Part shown: positions 17,897 to 25,725 of the stretch, in pieces
Layout: every line of letters begins with the position of its first letter
Position numbering within the stretch: position 1 is the first letter of the stretch
Assembly: GCA_022823185.1 (NCBI GenBank)
Contig: JAJDXQ010000046.1
Coordinates: 186,001-250,000 of the forward strand
Length of the DNA stretch: 64,000 bases
Direction of reading: 5' to 3'
Origin: Caldilineaceae bacterium
Lineage (GTDB): Bacteria > Chloroflexota > Anaerolineae > Caldilineales > Caldilineaceae
The notes under the pieces: model-generated
Database searches by the model: none
Told to the model about the DNA's origin: nothing
What the model saw: the letters and a program-made list of their open reading frames with translations, nothing else
Position numbers and translations under genes: made by a program

Positions 17897-19285
17897 TCAA
17901 CCCCAATTCGGCGGGGCTGACTCCCCAAGTTTCTCAAGTAGATTGCAATAGGCGACCTGACTTCTGCGGAAGCTGGCCAGCCGGAAGAATTCGTCCGGCG
18001 CGTGGATGTTCTCGTCTTCGAGCCCGAATCCAAAACTGATGGTATCAACTCCAAGCTGCTCTTGAAAGACGCCGGTAATGGGAATGCTGCCCCCGCTTCG
18101 AGTTTGGTAAGGTTCGCGTCCGTACAACTCTTTGAGTACGGCTGCCGCGGCTCGATTTCCCCAGTGGTCTGCCGATATACTGTAAGGTCTGCCCTGAATT
18201 GAAAGGGGCGCTACCTCCACGCGCACGCCGGGCGGGGCATGCTGCTTCACATGTGCCCGCAAGAGCTCTACGATCCGTTCTGGATTCTGGTCGGCCACCA
18301 GGCGGCATGTTATTTTCGCATGAGCAGAGTTGGGCAGGACCGTCTTGATCCCTTCTTCCTGGAATCCTCCCCAAATGCCGTTCATCTCCAAAGTCGGACG
18401 GATCCACCCTCGCTCTCGGTTTGTGTAGCCCGGTTCGCCGAACTCCTCCTCCAGGCCCAGCTCTTGCAGGTATCCGGCTCCATCAAACGGTACCCTGGCG
18501 ATGGCATCGCGTTCCGCCTGGCTGAGTTCAACGACGCTGTCGTAGAATCCCTCCACCGTCACCGTGCCGTCGGCCCGCCGCAAGGAGGCAAGGATCTGCG
18601 TAAGCGCATGGATTGGGTTCTGGATGCGGCCGCCGTGCAGGCCGGAGTGGAGATCGGTCGCCGCGCCATGGACATTGATTTGCATGCCGCAGATGCCCCG
18701 CAGGGACAGAAGCAGGATCGGCTCCGTTTCACTGAACTGCCCGCCGTCCGCGCTGACGGCAAGGTCACAGGCGAACCGTTCCCTGTGCTGCGGCATGAAC
18801 TCCGGGATCTGGGGGCTGCCGATCTCCTCCTGGCCTTCGAAGCAGAATTTCAGATTGACAGGTGCGGCCCCCTCGCTTTGCAGAAGCGCTTCAACGGCAA
18901 GAATGGGCCCCAGCATGTTGCCCTTGTCGTCGGACGCGCCGCGGGCGTAAACGCGGTCGTCAACAATAGTGGGCTCAAAAGGTGGGTTCGTCCACAGCTC
19001 CACTGGGTCGACGGGCTGCACGTCGAAATGGCCATAGATCAGGATGGTGGGCTTGCCAGGCGCGTGCATCCAGTCGCCGTAGACGACCGGATGACCACCG
19101 GTTGGCAGCAGTTCGACACTTTCAACGCCGGCGGCAGCCAAACGCTTTGCGACCCAATCTCCGGCGCGGGCTACGTCTCCGGCGCGCTCCGGCAGCGCTG
19201 AAATGCTGGGAATACGGAGGAAGTCAAGCAGTTCCGCGAGAAACCGTTGCTCGTTGGATTTGAGAAAGGACTGGTAGGCTGGCAT
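17897..19285 (-). CDS. M20 family dipeptidase (zinc peptidase)
   Basis: 462 residues from ATG 19285, preceded by AAGGAG. Metal ligands expected for M20A/M20F are present: YGHFDVQP (His, Asp), GASDDKGN (bridging Asp) and FEGQEEIGSP (catalytic Glu-Glu). A dimerisation domain interrupts the catalytic domain. The sequence resembles CNDP/DapE-like broad-specificity dipeptidases. It hydrolyses dipeptides or N-acyl amino acids in the cytoplasm. It stands alone between DUF212 and the mobile-element region. Confidence 0.92.
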   Translation of the reverse strand: MPAYQSFLKSNEQRFLAELLDFLRIPSISALPERAGDVARAGDWVAKRLAAAGVESVELLPTGGHPVVYGDWMHAPGKPTILIYGHFDVQPVDPVELWTNPPFEPTIVDDRVYARGASDDKGNMLGPILAVEALLQSEGAAPVNLKFCFEGQEEIGSPQIPEFMPQHRERFACDLAVSADGGQFSETEPILLLSLRGICGMQINVHGAATDLHSGLHGGRIQNPIHALTQILASLRRADGTVTVEGFYDSVVELSQAERDAIARVPFDGAGYLQELGLEEEFGEPGYTNRERGWIRPTLEMNGIWGGFQEEGIKTVLPNSAHAKITCRLVADQNPERIVELLRAHVKQHAPPGVRVEVAPLSIQGRPYSISADHWGNRAAAAVLKELYGREPYQTRSGGSIPITGVFQEQLGVDTISFGFGLEDENIHAPDEFFRLASFRRSQVAYCNLLEKLGESAPPNWG

Positions 19286-19693
19286 GGGCAGCGCTCCTTC
19301 GACGTGTTCCGGATCTGGCCATGCGGCGCATTCTACTGCAGTGCCAGCGGGCAGGTCAAGAGGGCCCCGGCTTTGACAGCAAGAACCGAGGTCGTGCGAT
19401 GTTGGGCCGCTTGATGGCGAGTGCGACGACCGGGTGATGGAAGATTGCGGTAATGACAAGGTCATGCAAGACGCCCCCACCCTCAGGGCAATGGCATCTG
19501 AATTGGGTCAACGTAAAAGAGCTGGTTGGAAAACTGGCTATCGGCTGAAAGTTCTCTCCCAACAAGATGCGATTGCCCTCAAATTGCCCCTTGAAATCGT
19601 GCAGCCAATCAAGTACACTTGTTCGACGTTGGTCATACATTCCCTTGCGTTTGTATGATGTCCCCGACCTCAACCAAACGCCCCGCCCGCGCC
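19286..19693. other. Gene-poor stretch bordering the insertion sequence
   Basis: About 410 bp without a supported gene. It holds a segment (19543-19575) that matches 24163-24195 in most positions (GTTCTCTCCCAA...GATGCG), so part of it is dispersed repeat. A minus frame of about 105 codons is open here, but I see no domain or ribosome-binding site. Confidence 0.45.
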
Positions 19694-19722
19694 TGACCTG
19701 GCCCCGAAGTTTGTACCTCCCG

Positions 19723-20595
19723 TTATGTTAGTCCGTCACGCACGGGGACAGAGTCGGCAGTCAAGAGGGCCTCAGGCGCCGGCGGCCGATAGCCCAGTGA
19801 GCTGTGCGGTCTGACCCGGTTGTAAGTCCGCCTATACCGCTCCTTCAGCACACGCGCCTCCAGAAATGTATAGAAGACCTCCCTGTCCGGCAGCTCGTCC
19901 CTCAACTTGCCGTTGAAACTTTCGATGTAATCGTTCTCTCACGGCGACCCAGGCTCGATATAGAGCGTCCTGGCCCCCACCCGCCCAAGCCACTCACGCA
20001 CAGCCCGGGCCGTAAACTCCGGCCCGTTGTCCGACCGAATGTGGTCGGGCACGCCTCTGGACACCATCAATTCGGCCAGCGCCTCTATCACATCGGCAGA
20101 CCGTATGCTGCGAGCAGCCTGGATCGCCAGACACGCCCTGCTGTATTCGTCGATGACGGTCAGCAACCGCACTCCTGTGCCGTGATGGAGCCTCAGGTGC
20201 ACGAAGTCGGAGGCCCACACATGGTCCTTCCACGCAGGCCGCAGACGCACGCACGAGCCGTCATTGAACCACAGACGCCCTCTCTTCGGCTGCTTCACAG
20301 GCGCCTTCAGACCTTCTCGTCGCCATATCCGCTCCACACGAATGTGGTTCACTCGCCAGCCGCGATGCCTCAGAAGGGCGGTGATCCTGCGATAACCGTA
20401 CCTGCCGAACTGACTGGCCAACTCCACGATCTCCTCAGTCAACGCCTTCTCATCGTCCGCAGGGCTTGGCTTGTATCGCTGTGTGGAGCGAGGATGACCC
20501 AGCACCCTGCAGGCGCGTCGCTCCGAGACGCCAAAGAGCGCCTTCACGTGGTCGACACACTGGCGACAACGTGAAGGACTCAGAAGTTTCCCCAG
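19723..20595 (-). pseudogene. IS3-family transposase orfB, interrupted by in-frame TGA
   Basis: The frame reads from GKLLSPSRCRQCVDHVKALF at about 20595 through an HTH_21 segment (GVSERRACRVLG) and the rve integrase core. The first two catalytic Asp residues lie in WASDFVHLR and IRSDNGPEF. It hits TGA at 19939-19941 exactly where IS3 proteins read EPGSPWENGYIES, so the Trp codon TGG has become TGA. The frame then resumes with ENDYIESFNGKLRDELPDREVFYT to the normal end at 19723. The third catalytic residue (E in YIES) lies after the stop. Its 5' part overlaps orfA in another frame, as usual for this family. Confidence 0.88.
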
Positions 20596-20857
20596 ACGCC
20601 TCTCTCAGTATCTGGTTGTCCAGCGTCAGGTCCGCCACCGCTCTCTTCAGGCGGCTGTTCTCCGACTCCAGACGCTTCAGACGCCTGGCCTGGTCGATCC
20701 TGAGACCCCCGTACTCGCTGCGCCAGCGGTAGAAAGTCTGCTCGGTCACGCCGATCCGGCGGGCGGCCTCGGCCACTGTACTGCCCTCGGCTATCGCCCC
20801 CTCAGCTTCTCTTATTTTGTTGATCACCTGCTCCGGCGTATGTCTCTTCTTCGCCAT
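20450..20857 (-). CDS. IS3-family transposase orfA
   Basis: 135 codons; the family part is about the first 90 residues: KKRHTPEQVINKIREAEGAI, an HTH_8 helix-turn-helix (VAEAARRIGVTEQTFYRWRSEYGG) and a leucine-zipper-like stretch (LKRLESENSRLKRAVADL). After LREASG near 20595 the frame runs on out of register with orfB. The transition GGGGAAAC is where a frameshift would join the two to make the OrfAB transposase. It binds the IS ends. Translation of the tail after that point is probably not meaningful. Confidence 0.85.
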   Translation of the reverse strand: MAKKRHTPEQVINKIREAEGAIAEGSTVAEAARRIGVTEQTFYRWRSEYGGLRIDQARRLKRLESENSRLKRAVADLTLDNQILREASGETSESFTLSPVCRPREGALWRLGATRLQGAGSSSLHTAIQAKPCGR

Positions 20858-20922
20858 CTTTCCCCCTTTCTACGGCCCAAATACTAACACCATAACTGGA
20901 CCAGTTTCTGGGGGACGGGTCA

Positions 20923-21231
20923 CTACACCCAAAGTGCCTCCGAGACCATAGAAGAGTGCCGTGGGTCTTTTGGACAATTGCTTCCTCATGTTTTTCCTCT
21001 TCGGTCACTGTCCACAGCAGATTAGTTTACCCCCGCTTGTGCGGGGAATCTTCGTGTGTGAGGATGGGGAAGGGACGAGTCATGACAGAAGTTGCAGGAT
21101 TCCGATCACCACGATAGCGGCGACCTGGATATTCAGGACGATGACCGCCAAGTACAGTGAGATCACAAAAGAATTCCAGAGCCAAATCGGTAAAGGGAAT
21201 GGCCGTGTGAGAAATTCCCTGATAAGGCTTT
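20923..21231. other. Degenerate intergenic DNA next to the IS
   Basis: No intact gene. The minus strand at about 21080-21235 encodes a roughly 50-residue hydrophobic peptide (PIWLWNSFVISLYLAVIVLNIQ...) ending in TGA. It is likely the remnant of a membrane protein gene. A solitary CRISPR-like repeat lies at 21025-21050. Confidence 0.45.
21025..21050. repeat. Solitary type I-E-like CRISPR repeat (no array)
   Basis: GTTTACCCCCGCTTGTGCGGGGAATC-type sequence with a perfect CCCCGC-TTGT-GCGGGG hairpin. It matches the well-known type I-E repeat form (GTTTATCCCCGC...GCGGGGAAC) at about 21 of 27 positions. No second copy occurs about 60 bp to either side and no cas gene is in the window, so it is at most a relic. 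A simple hairpin is the alternative. Confidence 0.35.
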
Positions 21232-21234
21232 CCT

Positions 21235-21330
21235 GTATGGCATCGACGCACTTTCACTCACTTTGAAAGGCTCGCGCGACGTTTCCTGGCCTTCTTACAC
21301 TTTGTTCCTACATTGTTCTGGCTCGAACAA
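21235..21330 (+). pseudogene. IS5-family transposase C-terminal remnant A
   Basis: One frame reads WHRRTFTHFERLARRFL then AFLHFVPTLFWLE. This is the conserved C-terminal end of IS5-type transposases (RYEKLARNFLA...HLA pattern). The rest of the gene is gone. It is about 80% identical in DNA to remnant B at 22331-22423, in the same orientation. Confidence 0.7.
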
Positions 21331-21342
21331 AATGTCAACGCG

Positions 21343-22224
21343 CTAGTCACTAAGCCCGAAGAGGAACCGACTCCCGAAAGCTAAGAATAGAACAACGAGA
21401 ACCCAGGTCAGGCAGACAAATGTTGTGGCGCCTATAACAACGCTCGGTCTCATTATCTTGCTGAAATCCTCTCCTCTACGCAGGTCGAAGAACAGTAGTA
21501 ACGGTAACAGCGCGATAAGCGTTTTCGACAGAAGGGGAACGGAAAATCCCATGTGATAGGACGGTATCCCGAACACCTCCCAGCCGACGGAATTAAAAAA
21601 TAGCACTCTTGGCAACTCAGAGTAAAGGCCATACCACAAGACCGCTGCCAGAAAGAGCCACACATTCAACCGGCGCACGCTAAACATGACGAGAAGACAC
21701 GTGCCTACATTGAAAGCCGTTTCGACCACCCCCCTATCCAACGCAATATACAACGCCTCAAACCAAGAAATCCCTTGGTTCAAGAGCGCCATCGTTTCGA
21801 CAAATGAATACTGGAACAGTTCTATTTCTTCCCAGGATATGGAAACAAACTCGCCAAAGTGCTGCAGGGCCACCAGGCAGCTGTAGCCGAGTCCAAACAG
21901 CACGCCTTCCTGCCATGTACGCACACTCGTTGCGGGGAAGAAGAGTATCAGCCAGCGAATTCCCTCGCGGAACAGTCCGCCAATTAACGCCCAAATGATC
22001 CAGGAAGTAGGATAATTCACAAAAATATTAGGAAAGGGGGCTAAGAGTTCCCCGAATAATGGATGCGCAAATACCTGGCCCAGAGGTATCCGCACCAGGC
22101 CATTGACAGCAAACGCGCCGAAGCCGAAGAACAGACTGCCCCACAGCGCACGGCTGTGTCTTTGCCAGACGATAACCGCAGCAGCTGGGAGGACGATCAT
22201 TAGTGACAGTATTGCAACGGACAT
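21343..22224 (-). CDS. YhfC-like putative intramembrane metalloprotease homologue
   Basis: 293 residues with about eight hydrophobic segments, resembling the YhfC/PrsW branch of CAAX-protease-like membrane proteins. Motif 1 is present (E87 and R90 in GLFREGIRW). At the positions where YhfC proteins have the histidines of GLGHGG and of the later E-R...H helix, this one has Y114 (GLGYSCLVAL) and N172 (ETAFNVG). Protease activity is therefore doubtful. ATG 22224 follows GAGGAA by 8 nt. It is AT-richer than its surroundings and sits between two remnants of the same transposase, so it was probably acquired horizontally. The family call is by pattern and moderately sure. Confidence 0.65.
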   Translation of the reverse strand: MSVAILSLMIVLPAAAVIVWQRHSRALWGSLFFGFGAFAVNGLVRIPLGQVFAHPLFGELLAPFPNIFVNYPTSWIIWALIGGLFREGIRWLILFFPATSVRTWQEGVLFGLGYSCLVALQHFGEFVSISWEEIELFQYSFVETMALLNQGISWFEALYIALDRGVVETAFNVGTCLLVMFSVRRLNVWLFLAAVLWYGLYSELPRVLFFNSVGWEVFGIPSYHMGFSVPLLSKTLIALLPLLLFFDLRRGEDFSKIMRPSVVIGATTFVCLTWVLVVLFLAFGSRFLFGLSD

Positions 22225-22240
22225 TTGAATTCCTCTTCCT

Positions 22241-22423
22241 GCCAGCCGCTATCGCAGGCAGCCACGGGACTATGACCGAATTCGTTACCGAGAACGCAGC
22301 ATCGTCGTACGTTTCACCAACAAAGTCAAGTGGTACCGACGCATTTTCACTCGCTATGAAAAGCTCGTGCGACGTTTCCTGGCCTTCTTACACTTTGCTC
22401 CTACATTGATCTGCCCCGAGTGA
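22241..22423 (+). pseudogene. IS5-family transposase C-terminal remnant B
   Basis: A 60-codon open stretch ending in TGA. It reads PRDYDRIRYRERSIVVRF, then TNKVKWYRRIFTRYEKL, then VRRFLAFLHFAPTLICPE. This matches the C-terminal YREL/RNase H-fold region of IS5 transposases, including the YDR...YRER (Y-R-E) motif. It starts 16 bp from the YhfC-like start codon. No N-terminal transposase sequence is present. Confidence 0.75.
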
Positions 22424-22560
22424 AATGTCAACGAGCCCTAATCTTCACCCCTTTGGCTGCAAGCTGCAATCAGTCCTGTGTGTCTCGAGAGCTCTTTTGC
22501 AGATGGCGATTATGGTAATGAAGTCTATGCAACGCATTCGCTGCTTCAAAGGACATGCCG

Positions 22561-22627
22561 TGACCTGCCCCCAATGTTTGTACCACTTGTTATGTTAGTC
22601 CGACAAGCGCGGGGACAGGGTTGGCAG
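22561..22627. mobile_element. Solo IS3-type end remnant
   Basis: 67 bp starting TGACCTGCCCCCAATGTTTG that align with the end of the IS at 19694-19760, about three quarters identical. They include the terminal repeat and the last codons of an orfB (LPTLSPRLSD then stop on the minus strand). It differs enough from the IS above to come from another, older element. It abuts the truncated gene that follows. Confidence 0.75.
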
Positions 22628-23231
22628 GCATGGCGACCTCAACATCCTCAACACCTCCGCCGCCATCTCCGAAGAGGAGAACCGGTACAGCCTCGAATCA
22701 TTCGCTGCCCAGGGCCTCGCAGAGCTCGAAGAGCCGTCCGACCCCGACGAGCCCGCGACAGCCGTGCTCACCGAAGAGGGCAGACAACGCTTCGGCATCC
22801 GCCCCCAGTCCGCCTACACACAGGAAGACCTCGACAACCTCAGAAACGACGCGCTGCAATACCGCTTCCGCAAGGAAGACCTGCCATACCTGATCGAAAT
22901 GGCGAAAGAGATGCGTGACGAGTTGGAAGCAGCCCGGACTGCGCTCACCAGCGGCGCCGAAGACGCCCCCGAGCCCCTGCGCGACCCCCTGACCGGACAG
23001 CCCATGGACAGGCTGCCCGCCCGCGCCAGGACCGGCGTCGGCCCCGAAACCGGCGAAGTCGAAACCGACCCCGAAGTCCTGGCCGACCAGGCGCGCCAGG
23101 CCGGGAACCTGATTCGCCTCCTCGAGAACCTCTATCGGGATGACGACTACGAAAGAACGCAGGACGAACTTAACGACCCGGACGCCCCCAACGGCCCCGT
23201 AATCAACCACCAGCCCGTTCCAACCTCCTGA
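22628..23231 (+). pseudogene. 5'-truncated gene of unknown function
   Basis: An open frame enters directly from the IS remnant and runs about 200 codons to a TGA at 23229-23231. It begins HGDLNILNTSAAISEEEN and has no proper start; the first candidate (GTG 22764) has no ribosome-binding site. The protein is acidic and hydrophilic (SFAAQGLAELEEPSDPDEPATAV, PLTGQPMDRLPARARTG) without cysteine or membrane segments. Codon pattern looks genuine. Most likely it is the C-terminal part of a gene cut by the mobile element. No family recognised. Confidence 0.6.
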
Positions 23232-23479
23232 CCTGGGAAGGTTGAAAAACAAATAGAATATAATTCACCCCTGCCGCCCCTCCGCGCGGCAGCGTAACCC
23301 CCTACCCACCATCCTGCCACCCCACCCGCCGCAACGCCCGATAGACCGCCCACCCCCCCCTCAACACCTCGTCAGACCCTCGCAAACGCCCATCCATCGC
23401 CCATCCATCGCCCATTCATCACTCGCCCTGGCCCGATTCGCGCCCCTTCGCGGATCCCCGCCCTTTTCCATCCCCAATC

Positions 23480-23862
23480 TCTCACGAACACTCGTAAACG
23501 CTCGTGAACGCTCGTGAACGCTCGTAAACACTCGTAAACGCTCACAAACACTCGTAAACGCTCACAAACACTCGTAAACGCTCATGCAACGCTCACAAAC
23601 ACTCACAAACACTCGTAAACACTCGTAAACGCTCGTGAACGCTCGTGAACGCTCGTGAACGCTCGTAAACACTCGTAAACGCTCACAAACACTCGTAAAC
23701 GCTCATGCAACGCTCACAAACACTCGTAAACACTCGTGAACGCTCGTGAACGCTCGTGAACGCTCGTAAACACTCGTAAACGCTCATGCAACGCTCACAA
23801 ACACTCGCAAACGCTCACGAACACTCGCGAACGCTCACGAACACTCGCGAACGCTCACAAAC
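23480..23862. repeat. Minisatellite, 38 units of 10 bp
   Basis: Near-continuous tandem array of a 10-bp unit of the form RCTCRYRAAC (for example ACTCGTAAAC, GCTCGTGAAC, GCTCACAAAC). Three units are 11 bp (GCTCATGCAAC). The length, 383 bp, equals 35 x 10 + 3 x 11. Blocks of about 12 units recur as higher-order repeats. The period is not a multiple of 3 and no frame stays meaningful, so it is not coding. Confidence 0.92.
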
Positions 23863-24046
23863 ACGCCCCTCTCCCTCACACCATCCCCTTCGCGCACCAC
23901 AAAGGCGCTGCCGTCCTCCGTGTCCCTCCGTAGATCAAAAGATGTTGAAGTTCGCCGTTGCCCTTCTTCGCGCCCCTTCGTGTCCCTTCGCGGATCAATC
24001 TGCCGTTGCCGTCTGCCGTTCGCCGTTGCCGTTCGCCGTTGCCGTT

Positions 24047-24163
24047 TCCCCCTAATCCCAAAAATCCCCCCAAATCCCCGTTCAGACAAAATCCGTGTCC
24101 CAAATCCCCGTTCAGACGAAATCCCCGTCCAGACAAAGTCCCCGTCCCCCCGCAGTTCCCCTG
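24047..24163 (-). repeat. G-rich dispersed intergenic repeat, copy 2, with tandem heads
   Basis: On the minus strand: CAGGGGAACTGCGGGGG (24147-24163), identical to 34821-34837, then three TCTG(A/G)ACGGGGATTT heads (24119-24133, 24102-24116, 24072-24086). It ends with a G-quadruplex motif, G4-ATTT-G6-ATTTTT-G3-ATTA-G5, at 24048-24079. Confidence 0.75.
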
Positions 24164-24314
24164 CTGATAGTTCTCTCCCAATATGATGCGTATTCCCTGG
24201 AGTGCATGTGGAGATTGGTGGGGCAACTGTTACAATGGGCAAAGGCTGGGGTTGTCCAAATGCCCTGAGAGCAGGCGCTGTTCGCCGGTACAAAGCCAGA
24301 CGGGGGGAAGAATC

Positions 24315-25532
24315 GTGCGAGAGTGGATACGAAGCGAAGCCGAAGATCTGTTGCCCAAGCTGGTGGAATGGCGGCGGGATTTTCACCGACACCCTGAGTT
24401 GGGATTCCAGGAGGCGCGGACGGCCGGAGTCGTGGCGGCGCATCTGCAGGAGCTTGGGTTGGAGGTGAGCAGCGGCGTCGGCAAGACAGGTGTGATCGCG
24501 ATGGTGGAGCCGGACCAGGTACCGGCGGACAGCGAGACGGTCCTGTTGCGATTCGACATGGACGCCCTGCCGATACACGAGGAGACAGGACTGCCCTATG
24601 CGTCGGAGACTGCCGGTGTGATGCATGCCTGCGGCCATGATGGTCACACGGCGATCGGGATGGGTGTGGCGCAGCTGCTCTCGGAGCACCGCAATGAGCT
24701 GCCGGGACGCGTCAAGCTGGTTTTTCAGCCGGCGGAGGAAGGGCTGGGCGGCGCGCTGGCGATGATCAGAGACGGCGCGCTCGACGAGCCGCAGCCTGCA
24801 GCCGCCTACGGTCTGCATCTCTGGAGCCGGCTGCCTTACAACCAGGTTGTGGTCCAGCCCGGGCCGCTGTGGGCGGCGGCCGACATGTTTGCAGTTACAG
24901 TGCATGGCAAAGGAGGGCACGGCGCGACGCCGCATGACACGATTGACGCCACGCTTGCGGCCAGCCAGCTGGTGGTGGCGCTGCAGAGCATTGTCGCGCG
25001 CAACACAAATCCGACCGATACGGCGGTCGTGACGGTGGGCTCGTTCAACAGCGGGACCGCGGCCAATGTGATTTCCGAGCGGGCGGAGCTGCAGGGGACG
25101 ATACGCAGCTTCGATACGGAGGTGCGCGACCTGCTGCTCCGGCGCATAGACGAGATTTGCCAGGGCGTCTGCCAGGCTTTCGGCGCCAGCTATGAATTTG
25201 AGCTGCGGAATTGCGTGCCGCCGACGGTCAACTCTGAAGCCGGGGCGCGGTTGATGGAGGGTGTGGCGAGAGAGGTGGTGGGCGCTCAAAACGTGGCGCA
25301 AATACCGCCGATGATGGTGGGCGAGGACATGGCGGAGTTTCTGGACCGGGCGCCGGGCTGTTTTGTTCTGGTCGGCGCGGCCCATCCCGAAAAGGGTTTC
25401 TACAGCCCCCATCACAGCCCGACGTTTGACTTTGAAGAGAGCGTCATGCCGACCGGGGTGGCACTGCTGGCGGAGGTCGCGTTCAGTCACCTTTCAGAGG
25501 GCGGGCAGGCTGAGACCGAGGCGGGAATTTAG
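24315..25532 (+). CDS. M20D family amidohydrolase (hippurate hydrolase-like)
   Basis: 405 residues from GTG 24315 (GGGGGAAG a few nt upstream). Metal-binding residues lie in HACGHDGHTA near residue 106 and the catalytic Glu pair in VFQPAEEGLGG near residue 138. GGHGATPHDTIDA is in the dimerisation domain. These enzymes remove acyl groups from N-acyl amino acids (hippurate, N-acetyl-diaminopimelate, indole-acetyl conjugates). It precedes the FCD regulator and 2-oxoacid oxidoreductase genes by 193 bp on the same strand, so it may feed amino-acid-derived 2-oxoacids, but that link is inference. Confidence 0.92.
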   Translation: MREWIRSEAEDLLPKLVEWRRDFHRHPELGFQEARTAGVVAAHLQELGLEVSSGVGKTGVIAMVEPDQVPADSETVLLRFDMDALPIHEETGLPYASETAGVMHACGHDGHTAIGMGVAQLLSEHRNELPGRVKLVFQPAEEGLGGALAMIRDGALDEPQPAAAYGLHLWSRLPYNQVVVQPGPLWAAADMFAVTVHGKGGHGATPHDTIDATLAASQLVVALQSIVARNTNPTDTAVVTVGSFNSGTAANVISERAELQGTIRSFDTEVRDLLLRRIDEICQGVCQAFGASYEFELRNCVPPTVNSEAGARLMEGVAREVVGAQNVAQIPPMMVGEDMAEFLDRAPGCFVLVGAAHPEKGFYSPHHSPTFDFEESVMPTGVALLAEVAFSHLSEGGQAETEAGI

Positions 25533-25615
25533 GGGCAGCGCGCGCGTGAGCGCGGCCCGGCTCTTCGACAGAGTAAAGCCGCGGGGCAGGAACGTTAGGC
25601 CGCCCAAATTGGAAA

Positions 25616-25644
25616 TTGACATATCCGACGTGATCAAGTAGGAT
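25616..25644 (+). promoter_or_regulatory. Promoter of the GntR-korAB operon
   Basis: -35 TTGACA (25616-25621), 17-bp spacer, -10 TAGGAT (25639-25644). It lies about 80 bp before the regulator start. Confidence 0.72.
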
Positions 25645-25655
25645 CAACCTGTTTG

Positions 25656-25671
25656 ATTGTATTGATACGAT
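25656..25671. promoter_or_regulatory. Candidate FCD-regulator operator
   Basis: ATTGTAT-TG-ATACGAT, a palindrome with 6 of 7 arm positions complementary, placed just after the predicted transcription start. GTAT...ATAC cores are common for FadR-subfamily GntR proteins. The likely ligand protein is the regulator encoded 55 bp downstream, giving autoregulation. Confidence 0.55.
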
Positions 25672-25725
25672 TAATCGGATGATTCAGCGTAAGTCGGCAG
25701 AGATCGCGGCGCCATCGGTGAAAAG

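Larger units (their letters stand above)
19694..20922 (-). mobile_element. IS3-family insertion sequence, inactive copy
   Basis: 1229 bp bounded by imperfect inverted repeats. The plus-strand end starts TGACCTGGCCCCGAAGTT (19694). The other end, read on the minus strand, starts TGACCCGTCCCCCAGAAAC (20922). Both then show GTTATG-GTTAGT-like sequence further in. Inside are orfA (helix-turn-helix) and orfB (DDE transposase) on the minus strand. I see no target-site duplication. OrfB has a premature stop before the catalytic Glu, so the copy cannot move by itself. Confidence 0.88.
23232..24314. other. Repeat-filled gene-free region
   Basis: About 1.08 kb without a gene. It contains a C-rich stretch, the 10-bp minisatellite (23480-23862), GCCGTT-rich simple repeats (about 23953-24047) and copy 2 of the G-rich dispersed repeat (24047-24163). 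It ends in the leader of the M20D gene. A long minus-strand frame crosses it and the M20D gene but has no coding character. Confidence 0.7.

Noticed and set aside
19939-19941. TGA read as Trp (alternative genetic code)
   Set aside because: Other intact genes in the window end in TGA, so the standard code holds and this is a mutation.
23480-23862. Minisatellite as a CRISPR array
   Set aside because: Units are 10 bp and contiguous, without spacers.
23835-25490. Minus-strand open frame of 551 codons
   Set aside because: It is the antisense of the M20D gene plus simple repeats; its protein is Arg/His-rich without a domain, and the plus strand encodes a complete peptidase.
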